Positions 1-5,611 of a DNA stretch of 6,465 nucleotides are shown here, piece by piece. How positions within the stretch are numbered: the first letter of the stretch is position 1; each line of letters opens with the position of its first letter. The position numbers and the translations under genes were made by a program. Under the pieces are notes generated by a model, which saw nothing but the letters and a program-made list of their open reading frames with translations, did no database searches and was not told where the DNA came from. Source of the DNA: a bacterium. Its GTDB lineage: Bacteria; SZUA-79; Acidulodesulfobacterales; Acidulodesulfobacteraceae. The stretch lies in assembly GCA_021800805.1 (NCBI GenBank), contig JAJYYR010000045.1, positions 1 through 6,465 on the forward strand, in the 5' to 3' direction.

Positions 1-540
1 AGTGAAATGATAGGGCCGTCTGTAGGAAAAAAACTTTCGAGAGACGCCGTTATCGCTATTATCATATCTATTATTGCAATAATACTGTATATCACATGGC
101 GGTTCGAATTCAGATTCGGCCTTGCGGCTGCCATAGGTCTTGCCCACGACGTGCTCGCCCTGCTCGGAGTAATTTTTATATTTCAAAAGGAGATAACGCT
201 TCTGGTTATCACCGCCGTTTTAACGGTGGCGGGATATTCGCTTACCGATAAAGTCGTCGTTTTCGACAGAATCAGGGAAAATTTGAAAACCGAAGCGGAA
301 AAAAGCAAACATATCGATTTAAAAGGTCTCGTAAATATAAGCATCAACGAGGTTCTAACAAGAACCGTCGTTACGTCGCTTACGGTCATACTTGTCGTGT
401 TATCGTTATTTTTCCTCGGGGGCATAGTTCTGCACGGCTTTGCTTTTACTTTATTGTTCGGGGTATTGATAGGAACCTACTCCTCGATATTTATAGCAAG
501 CCCTATTATGGTTATTTTAAATGAGAAGCACTATAAATAA
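1..540 (+). CDS. secF: Protein translocase subunit SecF (3' part; 5' end outside window)
   Basis: SecF is an inner-membrane partner of SecD; the pair helps pull secreted proteins across the SecYEG channel using the proton motive force. The frame is open from base 1 (Ser-Glu precede the first Met), so the ATG at 7 is internal and the gene starts outside the window. The visible 179 residues begin just before TM2, at GPSVGKKL, and run through TM6 to the C-terminus. Family landmarks are the TM4 motif GYSLTDKVVVFDRIREN, the stretch INEVLTRTVVTS before TM5, and FLGG...GFAFTLLFG...GTYSSIF in TM5-TM6. The usual form of the first motif is GYS-L-N-D-T-VV, so Asn and Thr are replaced by Thr and Lys while the Asp and the FDRIRE part are kept. 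The missing part should hold TM1 and the large periplasmic domain, and secD is expected upstream (inferred from usual synteny). recJ follows after 41 bp on the same strand. The identification is firm. Confidence 0.95.
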   Translation, partial: SEMIGPSVGKKLSRDAVIAIIISIIAIILYITWRFEFRFGLAAAIGLAHDVLALLGVIFIFQKEITLLVITAVLTVAGYSLTDKVVVFDRIRENLKTEAEKSKHIDLKGLVNISINEVLTRTVVTSLTVILVVLSLFFLGGIVLHGFAFTLLFGVLIGTYSSIFIASPIMVILNEKHYK

Positions 541-581
541 ATTAAGTATTTGAAAAGTGCATATAAATTTAAAATCAAAAT

Positions 582-2516
582 ATGGAAAAAGAATATGTTC
601 ACCAATATTTAAAAGAACGTCTTCCCGTATATTTCAATAATACCGCTTCATCCCTTATTTTAAAAAGAATACTTTCGCAGTTAAATTTCGACCCTTTTTA
701 CTCCGATATTTTTACGGACGACGGTAGAACCACTTTGGGCTGTTTTATAGACAACTACCTGAATCCCTCCCTTAAATGTCTAAACGACCCCTTTCTTATA
801 TCCGATATGGAAAAAGCCGTAATCCGCATATCTAAGGCTATTTTTGACGACGAATCAATCTGCATATACGGGGACTACGACGTGGACGGAATCACGGCGA
901 CATCTTTTCTTGTTTCCTTTTTAAGAGAATTAAAAAAAATCATAAAACCGGAGCAAAACGACGACGGCTCTTCTATTTTTTATAAATTGCCGGATAGGAT
1001 AAAAGACGGCTACGGGCTGGGAATAGAACCTATCAATGAAATTTACGATTTTATAAACGAAAATGGTCTGAAACCGCTGTCCCTGATGATAACCGTGGAT
1101 TTAGGCATTACGGGAATCAGGGAAGTTTCACATGCAAATTCCAAAAATATCGACGTAATAATATGCGACCACCATGAGGTTCCGCTAAATGGAGAAATAG
1201 AGACTTTGCCGGACGCTTTTGCAATACTTAATCCTAAACGCAAAGGCGATAAATTCCCGTTTAAATTTTTGCCCGGAGTAGGCATTGCGTTTAATCTCGG
1301 CATCGCCCTGAGAAAACATTTAGTGAAAGAAGGTCTGCTGGCTGAATATCCTAACCTTAAGGATTATTTAGATATCGTATGCCTCGGCATTGTAGCCGAT
1401 ATAGTCCCCATGTACGGCGACAATAGGACGCTTACCCGTTACGGCCTTCAAATACTTAATGCCGGCCGCAGACCCGGCATAAAAGAACTAAGACGCATCT
1501 GCGGACTGCATTTCGATAACGTCAACGAATCCGATATAGCATGGAAAATAGCGCCGAAAATAAACGCCGCCGGCAGAGTCGGCAACCCCGCCGTAGCCGT
1601 AGAACTTTTAACTCAAAAAGACCCTAAAACGGCTTTCGGTCTTGCTCAGGAACTGGAAGCGTTCAATAGAAAAAGACAACTGCTTGAAGACGCATGCTTT
1701 AACGATGCAATCAGCCTCATTAAAGAAAAAACGGGCAGCGAAGAAACCTTGCCGGTTATTATATTAAAGGGGGAGTCATGGCATCCGGGCGTAATAGGAA
1801 TAGTATCCTCGAAATTATCCGATTATTTGCAAAAGCCGGTTCTGCTTCTTACGGGATTTAAAGAGCATGTTTATATCGGTTCCGCAAGGTCATGCGGCAA
1901 TATCGACATATACGCTTTCTTAAAAAATTACGAGTCTTTTTTTTCTAAGTTCGGCGGACATAAAATGGCTTGCGGATTAACCGTCCGAAAAGGTGAAGAG
2001 ATAGACAATTTTATCTCCGCTGTTTTAAAAGACTACGGTTCGACAAAAAAAAATATTTCGCCCAACATCGCGCCGGAGGAAGAACGGATAGACGCGAAAC
2101 CGCCTGTCAGGGTCGAAGTCTCGGAAGCGGACTACGATGAAGAAATTAATTTAGATTCTCTATCGGATAAAGAACTTTCCGAAATTATAAAATTAATATC
2201 TCCATGCGGACCGCTTAACGAAAAACCTAAGTTTTTAATTAGAAATATCACTCTTTTAGATATAAACAGGCGCGAATTTAAAAATAAAACTCCGAAAAAA
2301 AATAATGCGGTTAATTGTTATTTTACTTTAAATATAGCAGGGTCTTCCCCGTCCGGAGAGGATAGCGAAATAAAGCATAAGGCGATGATGTTCAACAGGC
2401 GCGGGGCTATAGAAAATATTTTAGAATTGGATGATTTAGGCAAAAATAAAATTAACGTTGACGGAATTATATTCGAATTTTTTAACGGCTATATAAAAAT
2501 TCTGAATTTTATATAA
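582..2516 (+). CDS. recJ: Single-stranded-DNA-specific exonuclease RecJ
   Basis: RecJ degrades single-stranded DNA 5'->3' in recombinational and mismatch repair, using two metal ions held by a DHH phosphoesterase core. The 644-residue protein shows the motifs in order: GDYDVDGIT at 97-105 (Asp98, 100, 102), TVDLG at 171-175, DHH at 196-198, and VADIVP at 271-276 (Asp273). WKIAPKINAAGR at 321-332 and WHPGVIGIVSSKL at 400-412 follow. The DHHA1 domain has GSARS at 433-437 and FGGH at 457-460. The catalytic set looks complete. A charged, low-complexity linker (about 486-520) leads to a C-terminal OB-like domain, making the protein longer than the roughly 570-580 residues usual for RecJ. The normal PFGxGNPxP entry to that domain is altered to PCGPLNEKP (541-549). 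The ATG at 582 is the only reasonable start: an in-frame TAA lies at 570-572 and the next Met is residue 76. No Shine-Dalgarno sequence is visible. It lies between secF and pilM on the same strand. Confidence 0.96.
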   Translation: MEKEYVHQYLKERLPVYFNNTASSLILKRILSQLNFDPFYSDIFTDDGRTTLGCFIDNYLNPSLKCLNDPFLISDMEKAVIRISKAIFDDESICIYGDYDVDGITATSFLVSFLRELKKIIKPEQNDDGSSIFYKLPDRIKDGYGLGIEPINEIYDFINENGLKPLSLMITVDLGITGIREVSHANSKNIDVIICDHHEVPLNGEIETLPDAFAILNPKRKGDKFPFKFLPGVGIAFNLGIALRKHLVKEGLLAEYPNLKDYLDIVCLGIVADIVPMYGDNRTLTRYGLQILNAGRRPGIKELRRICGLHFDNVNESDIAWKIAPKINAAGRVGNPAVAVELLTQKDPKTAFGLAQELEAFNRKRQLLEDACFNDAISLIKEKTGSEETLPVIILKGESWHPGVIGIVSSKLSDYLQKPVLLLTGFKEHVYIGSARSCGNIDIYAFLKNYESFFSKFGGHKMACGLTVRKGEEIDNFISAVLKDYGSTKKNISPNIAPEEERIDAKPPVRVEVSEADYDEEINLDSLSDKELSEIIKLISPCGPLNEKPKFLIRNITLLDINRREFKNKTPKKNNAVNCYFTLNIAGSSPSGEDSEIKHKAMMFNRRGAIENILELDDLGKNKINVDGIIFEFFNGYIKILNFI

Positions 2517-2542
2517 TACCGAATCCGGCAGTTATAAAACCT

Positions 2543-3496
2543 ATGAAAACCTTTACCGCCGTAGAAATTGATTACAACCACTTTAAGATACTCGAGGTCT
2601 GCAAAAAAAAGCGCGGCTATTTCTTGAACAATTTCGTAAACGTAACGGTTGCCGGCTTAGATTACCGAAATATAAACTCGGTATCTCTCAATTTAAATAA
2701 AATTATGAATGAAAATAAGGTCGGCAGAAAAAACATAATAACGTCCATTGACGGCAACTCTGTTTACAGCTTTAATTTTATTTTACCGAATATGCCGGAA
2801 CACGACCTTAAAATTGCCGTCGAATACGAACTCAAAAAACTTCTTCCTTTTCCGATATCTCAGTGCGTATTTGATTATATATATATCGAAAAAACGGACG
2901 AATCCGGAAACAGGATGCTAAACATTACTGCATTTGCCTCAAAAGAGGAGGACATAAACAATTTCAAAGAAATATTCGACAGGTCGGGAATCAAAATAAA
3001 ATCGATAGAATGTAAAACCGTATCGATTTATAACAATATAAGATATATAAACAAAAACGGAACAGGGCATCTTCTGCTTTGCGACATAGGCGATAAATCT
3101 ATAAAAATCGTCATAGTATTAAATAATGCGGTTAATTTTGAAAGAACTATCGACGGATTAAGTTTAAAGGATCAAAATTACGATGAAGCTTCAGGCCTTA
3201 TAGCCGACGAATTAAAAAGAACGATAGATTTCTATTTTGCCGGAAAATCTTTGCCTCCGATAGACGGAGTTATTCTCACCGGCATCTTTTCAGGCAAAAG
3301 CGGGTTCGACGCAAAGATTTCGGAGGCGACGGCTTTTAGGGCTTATTCGGTTTCCGTACTGAATCTGATAGGTTCGAAAAAATATTCATTTTATCTATCC
3401 AAAAAATTAAAAAGTCATAATATAGACGAAGATTACGAGTTTTTCAAGCCGTTGGAAGAAATGTGGACTACATTCGGACTTATTATCAATAGATGA
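2543..3496 (+). CDS. pilM: Type IV pilus assembly protein PilM (actin-like ATPase fold)
   Basis: PilM is a cytoplasmic actin/FtsA-like protein that binds the N-terminal tail of PilN and anchors the pilus alignment complex. The 317-residue protein has the family pattern: a first phosphate loop AVEIDYNHFKI at 6-16 (Asp10), the segment EYELKKLLPFP at 94-104 (a PilM hallmark, usually fEl.k.iPf) followed by FDYIYIE, a second phosphate loop LLLCDIGDKSIKI at 177-189 (Asp181, Gly183), and ADELKRTIDFYF at 221-232. The adenosine-binding loop is GVILTGIFSG (242-251), where the second Gly of the normal GG pair is Ile, so nucleotide binding may be weaker. No membrane segment is visible, as expected. The gene starts 26 bp after recJ, has no clear Shine-Dalgarno sequence, and is followed by pilN after 20 bp. 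The family call is supported by the pilN and pilO neighbours; sequence divergence is high, so GspL- or ComA-like relatives are less likely but possible. Confidence 0.88.
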   Translation: MKTFTAVEIDYNHFKILEVCKKKRGYFLNNFVNVTVAGLDYRNINSVSLNLNKIMNENKVGRKNIITSIDGNSVYSFNFILPNMPEHDLKIAVEYELKKLLPFPISQCVFDYIYIEKTDESGNRMLNITAFASKEEDINNFKEIFDRSGIKIKSIECKTVSIYNNIRYINKNGTGHLLLCDIGDKSIKIVIVLNNAVNFERTIDGLSLKDQNYDEASGLIADELKRTIDFYFAGKSLPPIDGVILTGIFSGKSGFDAKISEATAFRAYSVSVLNLIGSKKYSFYLSKKLKSHNIDEDYEFFKPLEEMWTTFGLIINR

Positions 3497-3513
3497 ATAG
3501 AAGAATAAATTAA
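3493..3513 (+). other. Mini-ORF (MNRRIN) overlapping the pilM stop, in frame with pilN
   Basis: An ATGA at 3493-3496 overlaps the pilM stop codon TGA and opens a six-codon reading frame, MNRRIN, that ends in TAA TAA directly against the pilN ATG. It is in frame with pilN. Its end (RRIN) resembles the RIN of the conserved PilN start, which here lies downstream in MKNKNLEKTRINLLP. It may serve as a coupling element that hands ribosomes from pilM to pilN, be a relic of an older pilN start, or be chance. No Shine-Dalgarno site supports independent translation. Confidence 0.2.
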
Positions 3514-3516
3514 TAA

Positions 3517-4122
3517 ATGAAAAATAAGAATTTGGAAAAGACAAGGATTAATTTATTGCCCGTTAGAGACAGGAACCGTCTTGCAAAAAGCAAAAAAAGA
3601 CTCGTAATTTCTTCTTTAATTATAGCTTATTTAATATTTATTTTTTTACTGGATTTAGCATACGTTCTCAATAACAACTATAAAAAAACTTATCTATCGC
3701 AATTAAACCAGCGGTTAACTATGCTCAAGACAAAAAACATTTTAAACGAAACTTTTGAATCTGCAATAGATAAAAGAAAAATTCTTCTGGAAGCGATACA
3801 AAAAAAGATAGCGGTCATAGACTCCCTTAAAAAACTTAAGACGGCATGGAATAAAAAGATAAGCGAGATGGTTGCGGCATCTCCTAACGGGGTATGGATG
3901 AGCGGATTATCCCTTGAAAAAGGGATTATTGCCATAAACGGAAACAGCGTATCGTTATCCGGAATTTCAACCTATATAAACAATCTTAAAAATACTGGAT
4001 TGTTTACAAAAATAGTACTTACTGAGGCACGCAGAAAGATTATAGGCGGAAATACTTTTTATTCTTTTAACTTAAAAGCCGTTTTAAATATCCGGAATAT
4101 TAGCTTTAATAATAAAAAATGA
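3517..4122 (+). CDS. pilN: Type IV pilus inner-membrane protein PilN
   Basis: PilN is a bitopic inner-membrane protein. Its cytoplasmic tail docks in a groove of PilM and its periplasmic domain pairs with PilO. The 201-residue protein carries the diagnostic tail RINLLPVRDR at 10-19 (family consensus xINLLPxR), a basic stretch KSKKR at 24-28, one membrane segment at about 29-51, a charged coiled-coil region at about 55-112, and a C-terminal ferredoxin-like domain. That domain shows the family pattern SPNGVWMSGLSL (122-133), IAINGNSVSLSGISTYINNL (138-157) and LFTKIVLTEARR (162-173). The start at 3517 is chosen because the INLLP motif lies just inside it and two in-frame TAA codons stand immediately before it. 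An AGAAG sits near 3500-3504, but it is about 12 bases from the ATG, longer than normal for a ribosome site. The stop overlaps the pilO start by 4 bp (ATGA), a classic sign of translational coupling. Confidence 0.92.
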   Translation: MKNKNLEKTRINLLPVRDRNRLAKSKKRLVISSLIIAYLIFIFLLDLAYVLNNNYKKTYLSQLNQRLTMLKTKNILNETFESAIDKRKILLEAIQKKIAVIDSLKKLKTAWNKKISEMVAASPNGVWMSGLSLEKGIIAINGNSVSLSGISTYINNLKNTGLFTKIVLTEARRKIIGGNTFYSFNLKAVLNIRNISFNNKK

Positions 4123-4709
4123 GACTGTTCGAAGAGATAAAAAAAATACCGATATATTTAAGGACAAATAAGATAGCCGTCGTTATACTTATGGCTTTTG
4201 TTTTTCTTTATTTAATAAATCAGGATATATTTTTAAACGCCGTAGGGAAAAATATATCCGAAAAAAATGCGGCTATACTAAAAATAAAAAACCGGATGAA
4301 TGCGATAAAGAACACCGCAGTATCTCTTTCGCGTGAAAAAAATAGTTTATACGGCCTTAAAAATCAGATTGCAGCATTGAAATTAAAATTAAAAAACGAA
4401 GAAATTATGCTTCCTAAGACGTTTATGGTTGCAAATTTAATTAAAAATATCGCCCTGAATAAACCTGCCGATAATTTTGCCATAGAAAATATAAATTTCG
4501 GAAAACCGGTCAAGTATGGAGGGGTGATGGCTCTGCCGGTAAGTATTTCTATAACGGGGGGCTTTAATAAAACGATAGAATTTATTAAAAATATAAACTC
4601 TATGGAAAGAATTTTTACGATAAACTATGTTTCTATTAAAGCAAGCAAAAAATCGTTTCCGGATATTAAAGCCGATATAAAAGGGTTCGTCTTTTCTATG
4701 AACGGCTAG
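4119..4709 (+). CDS. pilO: Type IV pilus inner-membrane protein PilO
   Basis: PilO forms a heterodimer with PilN in the periplasm and, through PilP, links the inner-membrane platform to the PilQ secretin. The 196-residue protein has a short cytoplasmic start, one membrane segment at about 18-35, a Lys-rich coiled coil at about 42-96, and a C-terminal ferredoxin-like domain. That domain has the usual LPKTFMVANLIKNI (98-111), ALPVSISITGGFNKTIEFIKNI (138-159) and MERIFTINYVSI (162-173) pattern. Start and stop are both set by overlaps: the ATG lies in the ATGA shared with pilN, and the TAG is shared with the tatC stop on the other strand (CTAG at 4706-4709). No Shine-Dalgarno sequence is seen before the ATG, so coupling to pilN translation is likely. 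pilP, which normally follows pilO, is absent; tatC follows in convergent orientation. Confidence 0.9.
   Translation: MRLFEEIKKIPIYLRTNKIAVVILMAFVFLYLINQDIFLNAVGKNISEKNAAILKIKNRMNAIKNTAVSLSREKNSLYGLKNQIAALKLKLKNEEIMLPKTFMVANLIKNIALNKPADNFAIENINFGKPVKYGGVMALPVSISITGGFNKTIEFIKNINSMERIFTINYVSIKASKKSFPDIKADIKGFVFSMNG
4670..4707 (-). terminator. Possible intrinsic terminator of the pilQ-tatC transcript, inside the pilO 3' end
   Basis: Immediately at the tatC stop, the minus-strand RNA can fold an imperfect hairpin. AGCCG at 4670-4674 pairs with CGGCT at 4703-4707, ATA at 4675-4677 with TAT at 4697-4699, and AAAAG at 4679-4683 with CTTTT at 4691-4695, around a 7-base loop. One T/C mismatch and a 3-base bulge interrupt it. 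On the minus strand the stem is followed by TTTAAT, a weak U-tract. The position is right for a terminator, but the short U-tract keeps confidence low. Confidence 0.3.
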
Positions 4710-5590
4710 TTATTAACTGCGGTGACGGCGGCGGGCGGTTTCTTTTTAAATTTCCATATCAGAGAAGATATAAAAATACTTATCTCATACATAGAATAAA
4801 GCGGCACCGCTATAAAAAACATGGTTACTATATCGGCATGAAAAGCGGCAATGATAAGGCTTATTATCAGGGCATACTTTCTATATTTCTTTAAAAACCC
4901 CGGCTTTAATATGCCTGCAAACGAAAAAAGAGCCGACACTAACGGCAGTTCGAATATTAAACCGAATATGAGTCCGAGCCTGAGCGCGAAATCAATATAA
5001 TGAGTCAAATTTATCAGGGGCGACAGATTCGGACTCTGGTAACTCAAAGAAAAATTAATAACGGCGGGCCATATGTAAAAAACCATAAAAATTACGCCCG
5101 AAACAAAGAACAGCGTCCCGAAAAACAAAAAGGGCAGTAAATACATCCTTTCTTTTTTTAAAAGACCCGGCTTTATAAACTGCCAGAACTGAAACAATAT
5201 GAATGGAAGGGCGAACATAAACCCGAGAATAAGGGATACTTTTACCTGCATAAAAAACGGCTCTAAGGGCTTTGAGTAATGCAGAATGTGCTTTACGAAT
5301 TTTTTCGGGGTTTTATTAAGACCGAATGCATAATAAACCGAGGGGGCTTCTTCTTTTATAACATTTTTTGCGTATCCGGAAAAATAAGTAATATACGTCG
5401 GCTTTTCCAACGGGGTTTCTATAAGATTTATCGCTTTATAGGAAAGCCGCCACGAAAAACCCATGCATACAACGAGCGCTATAAATATATAAAATATCCT
5501 CTTTCTTAATTCCGAAAAATGCTCTAAAAAGGCCATCCTGCCTTCTTCTTTTACGCTTTTCCCCTTTTGTTCTTTTTTTTTAACGCTCAT
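4706..5590 (-). CDS. tatC: Sec-independent protein translocase TatC
   Basis: TatC is the polytopic inner-membrane core of the twin-arginine translocase; it recognises RR signal peptides and with TatA/TatB exports folded proteins. The 294-residue protein shows six predicted membrane segments and the conserved sites: FLEHFSELRKR at 21-31 (Glu27), PFFMQVKVSL at 111-120, QFWQFIKPGLLKKER at 134-148 (Glu147), IFELP at 212-216 (Glu214), Asp253 and VPLYSMYE at 262-269. Two oddities stand out. The first periplasmic loop between PL (60-61) and PFF (111-113) is about 49 residues, against about 17 in E. coli TatC. The usual PPD/APD before TM6 reads HAD (251-253), losing the proline. The start at 5590 gives a Lys-rich tail with no good ribosome site; Met19 (5536) has an AGAAGG-like site just before it and may be the real start. 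The gene follows pilQ by 21 bp on the same strand, probably in one transcript, and its stop codon is shared as CTAG with pilO. Confidence 0.95.
   Translation of the reverse strand: MSVKKKEQKGKSVKEEGRMAFLEHFSELRKRIFYIFIALVVCMGFSWRLSYKAINLIETPLEKPTYITYFSGYAKNVIKEEAPSVYYAFGLNKTPKKFVKHILHYSKPLEPFFMQVKVSLILGFMFALPFILFQFWQFIKPGLLKKERMYLLPFLFFGTLFFVSGVIFMVFYIWPAVINFSLSYQSPNLSPLINLTHYIDFALRLGLIFGLIFELPLVSALFSFAGILKPGFLKKYRKYALIISLIIAAFHADIVTMFFIAVPLYSMYEISIFISSLIWKFKKKPPAAVTAVNN
4715..4747 (+). terminator. Possible intrinsic terminator of the pilMNO transcript, inside the tatC 3' end
   Basis: Five bases after the pilO stop, AACTGC (4715-4720) can pair with GCGGTT (4735-4740), giving six pairs including one G-U around a 14-base loop. 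It is followed by the T-rich tract TCTTTTT at 4741-4747. The position right after the last pil gene and the T-tract favour a Rho-independent terminator. The stem is short and the loop large, so it is only a candidate. It lies within the last codons of tatC on the opposite strand. Confidence 0.35.
5537..5550 (-). promoter_or_regulatory. Shine-Dalgarno-like site favouring the alternative tatC start at 5536
   Basis: On the minus strand the bases AAGAAGAAGGCAGG lie directly before the ATG at 5536-5534 (Met19 of the long TatC form). The AGAAGG core is 4 bases from that ATG, slightly close but usable. The upstream ATG at 5590 has only a GGATT about 13 bases away. Starting at Met19 would give MAFLEHFSELRKR, a compact N-terminus. 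The purine-rich bases also encode Glu-Glu-Gly-Arg, so the match may be incidental. Confidence 0.35.
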
Positions 5591-5611
5591 CTAATTATTT
5601 TGTTTAATCCG

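Noticed and set aside
7..540. A short complete 177-residue membrane protein starting at the ATG at 7
   Set aside because: The frame is open to base 1 and the protein begins just before SecF TM2, so it is a secF fragment cut by the window edge.
528..560. Possible terminator between secF and recJ (GCACT/AGTGC plus AAATA/TATTT pairing)
   Set aside because: The stem is interrupted and AT-rich, and no T-tract follows; it is too weak to call.
550..567. TTGAAA and TATAAA resembling -35 and -10 boxes before recJ
   Set aside because: The spacing between them is only 6 bases, and such words are common by chance in AT-rich DNA.
1043..1303. Minus-strand open frame inside recJ
   Set aside because: It is a shadow of the recJ coding strand, which has the full RecJ motif set; the shadow product resembles nothing known to me.
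3909..3926. Perfect 7-bp stem (ATCCCTT/AAGGGAT) with a GAAA tetraloop inside pilN
   Set aside because: It lies within the coding sequence, no U-tract follows, and it encodes a family-typical segment (LSLEKGII); probably chance, though a role in message stability cannot be excluded.
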